From assembly GCA_964035545.1 (NCBI GenBank), contig OZ037766.1:14807222-14871221 (forward strand): 64,000 nt of DNA, in the 5' to 3' direction. The stretch is from Bugula neritina. Taxonomy: Eukaryota > Bryozoa > Gymnolaemata > Cheilostomatida > Bugulidae. The position numbers were made by a program, and so were the translations under genes. A model generated the notes under the pieces. It had not been told where the DNA came from, made no database searches, and saw nothing but the letters and a program-made list of their open reading frames with translations. Shown here in pieces: positions 1 to 10,600 of this stretch (positions within the stretch are counted from its first letter, which is position 1; each line of letters begins with the position of its first letter).

Positions 1-1981
1 TCACTGACTTGATTACTGCCAGCAGCTCCTTGCGGGTAGTGCAGTAATTTCGTTCAGCGGGTGAGAGAGACTTGCTGTAGTAGGCTACTACTACCTCTCG
101 GCCTTCCTGCACTTGTGACAGCACAGCGCCAACATTTTGGTCACTGGCGTCCGTGTCGAGGATGTACTCCAGAGTGGGGTCTGGGTAGGCCAAGATGGGC
201 GCCGTTAGTAGGCAGCCCTTGAGGCGGTCGAACGCTCCTTGTTCGACTGGGGTCCACTGCCACGTCACTCCCTTTGCGGTGAGCCGGTTTAACGGCTGGG
301 CTATGCCCGCAAAGTCTGGTATGTATTGCCTGTAATACCCTACCAGCCCCAAGAAAGCCCGGAGTCCGGTCAAGTCTTGGGGGGTGACCCAGTCTTCTAC
401 TGCCCGTACCTTTTCGGGATCCGTTGCCACGCCGTTTCGACCGCCAACGTGCCCCAGGTACTTGACCTCCGGCTGCAATAGAGCGCACTTGGAAGGTTTG
501 AGCTTAAGACCGGCACCTCGGAGTCTCTCGAAAACCTCCTGCAGACGACTGACATGTGTCTCGAAGTCCGGAGAGATTACGATGACATCATCGAGGTAGA
601 CCAGCAGTGTCTTCCAATGGAGTCCGCTAAGGACTTGTTCCATCAGCCTCTGGAAGGTGGCTGGGGCGGAGGTTAACCCGAAGGGTAGCACCTTCCACTT
701 CCACAAACCGTCCCGTGTGATAAACGCCGCTTTCTCTTGGGCGTCGGGACTCAGAGGAACCTGCCAATAGCCGCTTAGCAAGTCTAACGTACTGAAGTAC
801 TTGCTGCCGGCTAGGGCGTCCAATGACTCGTCAATACGAGGTAGAGGGTAAGCGTCCTGTATGGTTACGCTATTGAGTTTGCGGTAATCCACACAGAACC
901 GCCAACTGCCGTCTTTCTTCCGGACCAGTACGACTGGCGAGCTCCACGCACTATGGGCGGGCTCTATCAGTCCCCGGTCCAGAAGATCCCGTACTTGTCG
1001 GCTAACTTCCTTCTCTTTTTCCGGCCCCAGCCTGCGTGTGGGCTGCCGGACAGGGACTGTCCCTGCAGTCAGCGGTATTTCGTGTCTGACAACTCCAGTC
1101 AGCCCCACGTCATGATCTCCGCTACTGAACACATCACCGTAGTCGCGTAGCAACTTCGCCATGGTTTGGCGATCCTTGTTGCTCGCGCAGCCGCCACTGG
1201 CTGTTTCGTATAACTCCCGGAGATGTGTTGGGACTGCCCCTCGTCCCTGAATAGGGTGTCGAGGGGGTGCATCCGTCGCGTCACCCAGCGACGGGCCCAC
1301 GTCCTCTTCCTGGACGAAGTGGAACCGGCCCAGCATTGACCCAGCTGGGAGCTCAATGGGCTCGGTAAAGGGGTTGACACACTGCACTAAGACCTCCCCT
1401 CGCTCAGTTAGTCTGTTTAAACTACTGGCGAGTTGGATCCTTTCGTGCGCGCCTTCAACGACCCCGAGCCTGGCTATCCGGTTGCTGTTCACTCGGCAGT
1501 GGATAGTAGCTCTGGAGCGTCCGGGCACGGTGCAGTTTCGAACTACCTGAACACCGCCCACCAGAGGACGCCCAAACTTATCCACACAGGTGAGTTCTCG
1601 CCCGCCCATCAACACCACCGACTTACTAAAGTCTATTCGGCACTGGTGTTGCTTCAAGAAGGGCATTCCGAGGATAGCATCTTCCTCCAGTTGGCCTATG
1701 ACAAAGGTCTCCTGTACAGCCTGGTCTCGGACACGCCCAGGGAGCTCGATAATACCATAAAAGGGAATACATGACCCGTCTGCCAGGGTGCCATGTTCCC
1801 CGGTATATGGTCGTACTCTATCCCTGTCCCGGCGGGGCAGTGCCTCAAAGACTCTACGACTGAGAAGATTGGTAGTACAACCGGAGTCGAGCAGGAAAGT
1901 GACGGCATTGCCGGCCACCTTTCCGGGTAGGAAATAGCTCTCTCCATGTGGTTGTACTTTCACCCCCCCCCCCCCCCGCAT
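1..1981 (-). CDS. pol: Gypsy pol (protease, RT, RNase H start), partial
   Basis: One minus-strand frame is open from the stop at 2015-2017 to the window edge, over 660 codons with no stop. The first Met in this frame is at 1979-1981. A retropepsin active site, LLDSGCTTN, lies near 1868-1894. The RT fingers contain KDGSWRFCVDYRKLN near 880-925, and the catalytic motif YLDDVIVIS is at about 575-598. Downstream, near 110-160, DTDASDQNVGAVL marks the start of an RNase H domain. The product would copy element RNA into DNA. The undamaged frame suggests recent activity. Integrase is not visible, so intactness of the whole element is unknown. Confidence 0.92.
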   Translation of the reverse strand, partial: MRGGGGVKVQPHGESYFLPGKVAGNAVTFLLDSGCTTNLLSRRVFEALPRRDRDRVRPYTGEHGTLADGSCIPFYGIIELPGRVRDQAVQETFVIGQLEEDAILGMPFLKQHQCRIDFSKSVVLMGGRELTCVDKFGRPLVGGVQVVRNCTVPGRSRATIHCRVNSNRIARLGVVEGAHERIQLASSLNRLTERGEVLVQCVNPFTEPIELPAGSMLGRFHFVQEEDVGPSLGDATDAPPRHPIQGRGAVPTHLRELYETASGGCASNKDRQTMAKLLRDYGDVFSSGDHDVGLTGVVRHEIPLTAGTVPVRQPTRRLGPEKEKEVSRQVRDLLDRGLIEPAHSAWSSPVVLVRKKDGSWRFCVDYRKLNSVTIQDAYPLPRIDESLDALAGSKYFSTLDLLSGYWQVPLSPDAQEKAAFITRDGLWKWKVLPFGLTSAPATFQRLMEQVLSGLHWKTLLVYLDDVIVISPDFETHVSRLQEVFERLRGAGLKLKPSKCALLQPEVKYLGHVGGRNGVATDPEKVRAVEDWVTPQDLTGLRAFLGLVGYYRQYIPDFAGIAQPLNRLTAKGVTWQWTPVEQGAFDRLKGCLLTAPILAYPDPTLEYILDTDASDQNVGAVLSQVQEGREVVVAYYSKSLSPAERNYCTTRKELLAVIKSV

Positions 1982-2269
1982 GTGCTGTCCTGGATTGACA
2001 GGACGGCGGGGGTTTCACCCATGGTTTACGGGGTTTCCGGCGGCGAGGTTGCTGCCGGCGGGGTTTGGGGCTCTCCACTGGGCCTTCTGGCTCCATTTCA
2101 GTGGCGGGCTCCTCTTCCCGAGGTAACCGGTGGAACCGGTTGGCGAGTGGCAGGGAGAAGGTACTTGGCCGTTGTGCGGGCCTACTAGTCCTGCGTGGTA
2201 CCTGCCACTCGGGGGGAGTGCGCCGTCGTGTTCGTACGGGCAGACGGCGGTGTTTCCCACCATACTCCT

Positions 2270-3136
2270 TTAGTTGCGGCCCGCGGGGAGGGAGAGCGTC
2301 CGCGGGCCGTGACAGTTTAACGCCCCCTGGTATTGGGGTCGTCCTTGCTGTCCATGGTCTTGACCAGCACTACTCCAGTTTGGCCCCGCAGGTGTTGAGG
2401 GCAACCGCAGGGCCTGACCGAGGCCAGCGCCAGCCAGAATTGTTACCAGCTGTCCCAGCATCTCTACCATGCGGTCCACTTCGGCCTCTAGCGGGGGGGC
2501 TTTGGGGCTTGTTGTAGCCCTGGCAGCGCTGACTCCAACTACTGGTGGGTTCCGTCGTGCTTGATGCATTTGGGTAGCCAACAGGTAAGCTTCTCCAGCC
2601 TTCAGGGCATCCTCTATTCTGGTTATCCCTTTAGCTCGTAGTTGATGGTGTAAGCCCAGGTCGTTTAGTGACTGGACAAAGGCGTCATAGGTGTAACGCT
2701 CTTGGTGTTGTGCTGGCAGATCGCTGTATGCAATCTGCGCCAACTTCTTCACCGTCGCGGCATGTTCTTGCAGCGAGGTCCGCGGGGTGCGGCACAATCT
2801 CTCCAGCTTGGTCCTAGCGTCTATTGCGGAGATGCCAAAACGGGCCCGCAGCGCAGCCAGTATCCCGTTTACGTCCGTTCCCACTCCGTACGGCTTGGCT
2901 TGTTCCGTCACCGCTCTCCGCAATTGGATAAGGGCCACTCTATGCGGCCATTGAGCAACCTCCATTACCTCTCTAAATTCTTGTATAAATTGTTCGACAT
3001 CTTCCGACCCAGTAAAGGTGGGAGCTTTCAAGCAATGTCTATAAGCTTCTTCTCCCTCGCGATTTACAGGATTAACAGCATTTCTACGCTCACCTTCTAC
3101 TGGGGGTGGTTGCATTCTAGCATTTTCAGTCTCCAT
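2270..3136 (-). CDS. gag: Gypsy gag, with a shifted 3' end
   Basis: A 288-codon frame starts with Met about 30 nt inside the primer-binding site. It contains a capsid-like region, including TFTGSEDVEQFIQEFREVM near the N-terminus and a hydrophobic helical stretch near residues 215-235. I see no intact CCHC zinc knuckle: only an isolated NCHG appears close to the C-terminus, where such a knuckle would be expected. The basic, proline-rich linker that seems to follow (about 2300-1963) is in a different frame. That suggests an indel near 2300 that truncates gag. This linker frame then meets pol at a run of 15 C at 1963-1977. Confidence 0.8.
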   Translation of the reverse strand: METENARMQPPPVEGERRNAVNPVNREGEEAYRHCLKAPTFTGSEDVEQFIQEFREVMEVAQWPHRVALIQLRRAVTEQAKPYGVGTDVNGILAALRARFGISAIDARTKLERLCRTPRTSLQEHAATVKKLAQIAYSDLPAQHQERYTYDAFVQSLNDLGLHHQLRAKGITRIEDALKAGEAYLLATQMHQARRNPPVVGVSAARATTSPKAPPLEAEVDRMVEMLGQLVTILAGAGLGQALRLPSTPAGPNWSSAGQDHGQQGRPQYQGALNCHGPRTLSLPAGRN

Positions 3137-3150
3137 CTTTGATGTACACT

Positions 3151-3168
3151 ATCCCACCGCTGCCACCA
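3151..3168 (-). other. Candidate primer-binding site
   Basis: Reading leftward from the LTR end there is one spacer base and then TGGTGGCAGCGGTGGGAT. It begins with TGG, as expected for pairing to the CCA tail of a tRNA primer. It lies between the LTR and the gag Met. The tRNA species was not identified. Confidence 0.55.
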
Positions 3169-3169
3169 C

Positions 3170-3474
3170 TGTTATGTTTTCCAGATTTAGGGTTGATGTG
3201 CCACCAAGAGAGTCTATTTATCACTAGAGAAACTTCACCGTGTTAAGTCGAGTAGATATCGTTATATTTTAATACAAGAATACATAATAAAATCTAATGT
3301 ACAACAGTAATGATACGCACATCTATTTAATTTACAGCACTATCCTCAACTGAGCTAGTAGCGCGAAGCTGCTACTATTACTCAGAAACAGCCTAGCTAA
3401 TTGGCTAATACATTGTTCCGGGTCAATACGCAACCTTGCGTATTGTGTTGCTGGTAGCTCCACGAGCCACCACA
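3170..3474 (-). repeat. Candidate 5' LTR
   Basis: In element orientation this 305-bp segment begins TGTGGTGG and ends CATAACA, one base before the primer-binding site. Its higher G+C ends abruptly at the outer boundary. It contains a 22-bp near-perfect palindrome at 3424-3445 (10-bp arms, 2-nt centre) and a shorter inverted repeat at 3357-3376. The outer boundary is inferred from composition and the TG..CA rule, because the partner LTR is outside the window. Confidence 0.55.
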
Positions 3475-3860
3475 ATAGTTTTGGTTGTGAATAGCTTCAA
3501 TCTTTTTATTTTTCAAATTCATACACTTTTTTTATAAACTCTCTTAATTTAATTATTAGAAAACTATGGAAATGACTAAATATTTTTACATAATACAACA
3601 TTGCTGTAGAACACTCCACAAATTAAATCGAAAAAACTAATGATGTGACATAATGATCTATAGGAAAAATTAAACTCCTAAAGTTTTATATAACACATCA
3701 TCATATACGTGTAATTTTACTAAATATTATATGCAAAGCTAAAACTTGTGTGTTACATATATGTAGTAAAAGCTCTTTATTTTTGCAGAAAATCTTAATT
3801 TGCAGTTTGCTTAAGCCAAACTGTGTAGCAATGTTTTCAGCTTAATTGGCAATCATCTTA
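3475..3860. other. AT-rich spacer, nothing recognised
   Basis: This is the flank between the retroelement LTR and the stop codon of the next minus-strand gene. It should contain that gene's 3' UTR. No ORF or repeat was recognised. Confidence 0.5.
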
Positions 3861-5972
3861 TCACTTACTAACACCTGGTTTATGGTTCACGGGAAGAAAG
3901 AGGTTCTCAATAGATGTTGGTGTGAGCAAGTGGGAGGCTGTACTTGGTTTAGTTCGCACCACCCCTCTTTCTACATTATTGTCATCGTATAAATCTGTAC
4001 TTCTGCTGTTCATGACTACAATAGTAACTGAAATTGTCCACTATACCTTAATTCTGGTTATGCTCGAATTCACACATTAATAGGCGGTTTTGTAATTTTG
4101 CAAATTTGGGAAAAAAATGTCAGTTCATTTGAATTTTAAACAAGGAGGTGAATGCAAAGTAAAAAGTTGAAGTGCCAAAGTGTCATCTGTGACAACATTC
4201 AGTCTATCTATGCTGAAGACCTCACGTATTCATATAATAATTATAGCGACTATCCTGCAACAATTTAATTTCAATCGCGCAATACTTTGAAAATGGAGTT
4301 ATTTGGAAAATTATCATGAATTGGCTTTATAAGATTCATTTTGGTACGAACTACTGTTTTCAAATTTAAAACAGATTTCATTTAAGTTGATTTAAGTCAT
4401 AAAATAAATTATTGAAGGTTTGGTATCATAGACCTGATCAAACTGAAACAATCTGCTTTTAATGTTGAAACATTAGAAATTAGTTACTTTATCAAATTGA
4501 GCTTCAGAGATCACAATTAGTGATATCAACATTATTATGGAAGCAAATATCTTGCAATTAAATGCAATATTGGTATAGAATAAAATAACATCTACTTCTA
4601 TACATGCATAAAATCCACTTTCTTGCTAAATATTGTACTCTAGTCATCTAGGGCATGGCTGGATACTCACATCTACTGAAAACTGTTATGACAATAACAA
4701 TTGCAACTATTGGTACAGCAGACCACAGAAAACGGATTTCTATAACCCTGGAGGAGCTCTCATGTGCTGCCGAAAGGGCATCAAATTGACTTTCAGCTGC
4801 CGTGCCATTCGTAGTTGCAGTCAGATAATCCTCTACAAACATAAAAAGGGTCTTTCACGTAGAGTTTGACAGTATTATAGCAAAATTATTTATTCATTTT
4901 TTTACAAGATGAAATTTAGGTAGTAAAGTAATTATTCTTAATTTTGTTTCTATGTAGGTTTGGTTTACATAAGCTAAGTATGTGGAACTTATCAATGCCA
5001 GTTTAAATTAGCAGTCTGTAAAGTTTAGATGATAAAATATAATTTACAGAGAAAATAAATTAGATTAATGAATATTAACTTTGTCAAATCTAATATCTAA
5101 TTGTAAAAAATAAGCGTGACTTGCATATAAAATAATGGCAATTTTTAAGTTATAGCATCACAATACGAAACCTTCTAGAGTATACTCTTCAAATGGAGAA
5201 ACTTCTTTAGTTGTCGGCATGTCACTTGACAGCTAAAAAGATTATATACTTTTACTTATAATACAAGCAGCTGTTACTGCATAATAAAAAGCACTAAAAA
5301 GTAGATTCCATTATTTCATTATTCATACTTTCACACTCTGGCAAATGTGTTATTAAAAGATTTTCTATTTGGCTACAACACACTATTACCATAGTAACTT
5401 TTGATAGAACTTTCAATTATTATTTCATTTAAAACTATCATTATTATGATATCTAGTATCTACATACATATGTAAGTTTTTGCTTAGTTTGAGTTTCTAC
5501 AGTATATAGTTTCTGTGACAATTGAAGTGTTACATGCAGGCTAATATTTCAGACTGCATTTAGCAAATTTACAGATCCTCAGTGCACTACTGTTAGTCTA
5601 TTATGTTATATGTATTATGCATGTAAGTTCTTTGCATGTAAACCACATTTCAATTTATATAGCTATAGTCTATATTTAAATTGCATAATACAATATAATA
5701 TTTAAAAGATGGTGCTGTAATGGTAAGTGTTACCAATAATTCATGTTACCTGAAGATGTCACAGAAAAATGCTGTCTTTGGCATTTGAACTCTAAAAAAT
5801 ACAAATGACAAAGTTTATGCAAACTTACATGCTCAAAAAAAGTTACTGGTATTATTGTTGGCAGTAGAATGTTTAACAATGATTGCAATCTATACATTGT
5901 TGGGTACTTGACTTGGCTATAATTCTCTGTGTAGTTTTTAACAAAACCTTCCAACTGTTGGACAGCCATATG
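3861..5972 (-). CDS. Unrecognised single-pass membrane protein, 3' exons
   Basis: Four minus-strand exons join in consistent phase: 5829-5972, 5172-5232, 4671-4832 and 3861-4015. All have GT donors and AG acceptors. The third exon encodes a hydrophobic helix, WSAVPIVAIVIVITVF, preceded by a Ser/Thr-rich stretch with NGT and NYT/NYS-type glycosylation sequons upstream. That suggests an extracellular N-terminus. The last exon is a hydrophilic tail of about 50 residues rich in Ser, Thr and Asn, ending at TGA. The first listed exon has a weak acceptor, and a TAG lies just 5' of it in the same frame, so the true 5' end is unknown. No family was recognised, and a pseudogene cannot be excluded. Confidence 0.5.
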
Positions 5973-7634
5973 CTATTCAGCAGCCCATGGGCAAGTTGAA
6001 TTTTTTTGATACTGAAGCTCTGTACCACACCAGGTAAAACCATTATTGCAAACAAATGGCTATAAATTATTATATCTAATTTTTGCTTTTATAGACAATG
6101 CACAGCGTTCTGTTATTGTTTATTTTATAGTATATATTTGTATGTCTTTTCTATTAGACTTAGTATTATTTGTTTAGCTACACGATGAAATGAAAGTATG
6201 CTGTAAAGCTATTAGTTGTCAAATAAAAAGAAGAGTATTTATTATAACCAATACATTTTATTTAATAAAACTAACCAAGTGTCTGCTCAAAATATAATAT
6301 TAATGAATTTTTTTAACAAATGAGAACTATATAAAATCGACACACACAACTATTATGTCATAGAATTACTACAATATTATTGATAAGCATTCCTGCCAGT
6401 GTAGAGCACTTTTGAAAACATACATGCAAATGCCGAAGCACAACTAAAGTAGTTATGATAGAAGAATATGAAATATTTGACATCTTTTCAATCAATAAAA
6501 ACTATGATAGTTATTCATTTTTTTTCAATCCTAAGAGTGTTATACAAATAAAAAGACAAATATATTTGCATGTTTCAGAAAAGGTTGTCTTTTTGCATTA
6601 TGCAATCTATTATTGTATTACACATATATATGTTATATAATTGGAGTCAGGGGATTTCAAGCTTTGTATGGCTGTAAGCTTCAAAAAGAAAATACATTAA
6701 GATGAGCTATTTAATCTGAGTTAAAATTGTCACACAGTATAGTTTATCGTAATAAGATTTTGATAAAGTAAAAACCATTTTGCTATAATACTAAAAACTA
6801 TTGTGTAGACATCAAAACATGTAATTTAATAAAATGTGAATAAAGAATTCATATATGCAGCCACGGAGTTTTCATGTGTGAGATTTGTATGGATGCTTCT
6901 AGCTATCTTCATTCTTCGCTAGGGTCGTCTGTCTAAACAATTGCTTTTTAACCTGCAAGTACAATATTATATAGAGTGCATAACTCCAGCAGCTCTTAAA
7001 AATGAGCAAACAATTCCCACAAAGCTTAATTAAACTCCAATATTATAATACCTATGTATAATAGATTAAAGTTACAGCTAAAAATCAGTCTAAATTATTC
7101 TAGGCACTGTTATGCTTTGCTATTAGCCAAGTATGATTCAGTTCAATTACTCTCACCACAATTCAAATTTTGACAACCCTTAACAATTTATATCAGACAC
7201 AATCTACCTACAAATAGTACGTGAAAACACATCTCTCAGTAACTTTTGCTGTTCGCTGCAAGCTCCACTCATTCCAATTCTTACAATGTAATTTGTAATA
7301 TCATACCAAATCGTATATAATGCAAGATTCAAATATTATAACTTATATAACAATATAGAATTTGCAACATAGTAATTTATTTATTTTATTGGCATAATGG
7401 CTGTACACGAAGATAAATACCATTGTGTGCATATAAATATCATTTAGAGTTTATACCACAATCATATTACATAACATGTTATATGCTGCACTGTAACATG
7501 TACAAGCTATTATTGCTTGCAAATAGCTTCTGTCCCTACAAACCAAAGATATCTACTTTATCTTTCATCAATTGAGTCACTCTATGGCTTATCCTGTATA
7601 CAAGTAAAATGAGAAGAAATCTAATAGTTCCGAT
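5973..7634. other. AT-rich region; one candidate terminal exon
   Basis: Mostly non-coding. At 6952-6899 on the minus strand an acceptor-like TTGCAG is followed by 17 codons (VKKQLFRQTTLAKNEDS) and TAG. It could be an alternative last exon of the CNBD2-like gene (phase 0) or chance. Nothing else was recognised. Confidence 0.35.
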
Positions 7635-10600
7635 TTAAGATTTAATTAAATTTTTTGCCTTTTCTTTCTCAACATCCTCGTGAAATGCAAGTATCTTTGC
7701 TTCCAGTTTATTTTTTATTCTTTCTTCTCTTTGATGTAATCGTGCAGTATCAATTCTAGATGTGATCATGCCCTTACATGAGGCTATTGGACACGTTGGA
7801 ACCTTCTAAATAGAATACAATAATAATACTTTAATTGAAGTTATGTAAGTAATAATTATTTTGATTGCTATAAATAATATTGTTTTTGTAGCGTAGCTAA
7901 AAATTGATCATCCAGATACTACATGCTAGAGTATGTTTTCTGATTTTATTCTGATTTGAAAAAAAAGTCATACAATAGACATTTACACATATTTAGTATA
8001 CATGCACACATATTTAGTATACATGCACACATATATAATATACATGCACACATATTTAGTATACATGTACACATATATATAGTATACATGCACACATTTA
8101 TAGTATACTTGCAGGCATATATAGTATACATGCACACATATTTAGTATACATGCACACATGTATAAACACTATAATATACAGTATATGTAGCTGTTTAAT
8201 ACACTCTGCAGACAGCTAGACACTTACACCTTTGACTTCAGTTTCTCGTTCTGTACTTTTCTCGTCATCTCTATTTAATATCTGAGGAAAGGACTTGGGT
8301 TTACTGAGCTGCCTCTGCCTAACAGTACAATGACAATATCATTATAATATAAGTTAAATACGAACCAGTAACTTGGCTAGAGAATTATATACTATAAGCC
8401 TTATTAAAAGTTCCTAAAGACAAAACGATCTTAATAGAAACGTTGATCTTCAACCAATTTAATAGATTTTGTATCCAGTCTTATAATAAAATCATATATC
8501 CTGATTTAAAAAGCATGTAGCAAATAATAGTTTTCGACAAATAAAATATATTTGGTAAAGTAAATGTAAACTCCACTCAGCTGTCATGATACATACATGT
8601 TTAATTATTACTTCAAATATATAAAAACTTATCTGATACCCATCTTTTAATCTCGTGATTTTACACGTGTTATTATAAGGTCACGACCATATTAGTGTAA
8701 ACTACATGGTGTAATTATTATTGGTGGTGAAAGAAATAATATGATGGCTTCATATCCCAGCTAGTAGGATGCATGCTGACGCAGCTATAGACACTATCTG
8801 TTGATAAAGTCTTAAAATCTAACACATTATGCAAGGAAAGTGCTACCTAGTAATTTAAGTTTTGCAACTTATTTAGTTACGATCATTGCTGATATTAAAA
8901 TCTCAGGTTTATTAAATGTTTACAAAAACAACCTAATTTATAAGTAAGTATTTTATTTCATTTATAATATATATGCATATTAGAAAATGGGTACAATATA
9001 AACAATTAATTACTAAAATGTAATTTCTTGCATGGTGTAATTTTCTCTATCAAAAACCTGTTGCCAGAGTTCTTCACTTAAGAAACTGTATAATGGGTAC
9101 CTCTGGTATGTCGCATAGAGCTGTTTGTGTCTGTGGTCTTGAGGCTGACTATTGCATTTCTTTACAATGGCAGACAGCAGTGGTATATGGGTAAACCTCA
9201 CAGCTCTGTTGCTAAGCTTCAGCAATGCATTCTGAGCTATGAGACGTCCTGTGAAGGCATGCCGTCTGGTCACCAACCGATCATAATTGCGAAGATCAAT
9301 GGCAAATGCCTCCGTCTGCTGCTCACAGATTACAGTCTGCATATACGTAGGCAAACCATTGGCAAGCTCGATGTCTCCTAATAGTAACAGTGTTCTTATG
9401 ACATCATGCTAAGCCAAGTATAACTACACATCAATATGTGAAATATAATAAAATTTTACAGTCCAAGGCAAAAAAGTACTTGTATTATAAAATAACATAA
9501 TTTGATTTACAGCTATAATGACTTACCTATTACATTTAGAGATCTACACCTATGACTCACCTATTATATTTAGAGATCTATAACAGCTATGACTTACCTT
9601 TTTTATTTAGAGATCTACAGCTATGACTCACCTACCATATTTATAGATCTACAATTTTGACTCACCTATCATGTTTAGAGATCCAATAAGACAAATATCA
9701 AATCCTTGCAGTGCATAGCCATTTTTTCTACCTCTTCTTACCACTTGAGGAGGAACATACTCTTCATTTATTGGCTGAGCGCTATAATGAATATACTAAG
9801 TATAGATATAGGCTACCACATTGCTTTTAATAATTCAACTATAAAAATAAAATTCAGGGCAGTGACACAAGTTTATTCAAACAATACATATAAACAAACA
9901 GTTACTCAGTAAATTTATTTTCAATCCTTGAAAATGCTAATAAAATATTGTTTTTCTATTATAAGCAGTTTCTATAACAGTCTATCTTAATACTAAGCCA
10001 GTATTTAATCTGTCTCTAGTATCAGCATTTCTGTACTTTTTTGATGTTTTTAGAAATTTTGGCATTAGTGACATATTGGTACAGCTTTTGTGATTAAATT
10101 ATTATTCGTATTTTCCGGTAGTTGGTGTTTCTATGCTATGCCAAATAGTCTTGAAATACATAAAGTTTTTCTGTGGTTGAGTATACACATTTGATAGGTT
10201 ACAATTAATGCAAACAAATATTTAGTGTTAAAAATGAGTACAAAAATAACAAAATGCTAAAATATTGATAAAATAACAGTTTAAAAATGTTAGTATAAAT
10301 TTGGTATTCCCAATATCCACTTAACACTAGTCTATAGCTGAATGTCAATGTTGTAGTGATTTGTATTTTACCTGTGAGAAAGAACGAGATTGGTCCATCT
10401 ACGGTAGCTGGGGTACTGCTTATAGTGGAGGGAGGGGTTTATAATAACCCGGCATTGACCACTGCAAACAATAGTGAAAAAGTTGTCAGTATTTTTTAAT
10501 CTACATATTTAAATTATCGGGCATAGGATATACGTGCAATGAAATTACACCTTGTGAGGTTTTGAGAAAATTGATAAAAGATACTGTTAAAATAATCATT

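Larger units (their letters stand above)
1..3474 (-). mobile_element. Ty3/Gypsy LTR retrotransposon, 5' portion
   Basis: Read on the minus strand, the order is a candidate LTR, a primer-binding site, gag, protease, reverse transcriptase and the start of RNase H. Integrase and the second LTR would lie beyond the left edge. The element is much richer in G+C than the AT-rich DNA that begins at about 3475, and this composition step supports the boundary. The order protease, RT, RNase H and the YLDDV active-site motif place it in Ty3/Gypsy. The clade was not resolved. Target duplications cannot be checked because only one end is inside the window. Confidence 0.93.

Noticed and set aside
141-2517. 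Plus-strand and off-frame ORFs over the retroelement
   Set aside because: They are shadows of the GC-rich gag-pol frame on the minus strand.
7946-8219. Repetitive Cys/His/Tyr-rich ORFs on both strands, and a CRISPR-like spacing
   Set aside because: A contiguous minisatellite of about 21 bp without unique spacers, in a eukaryotic genome.
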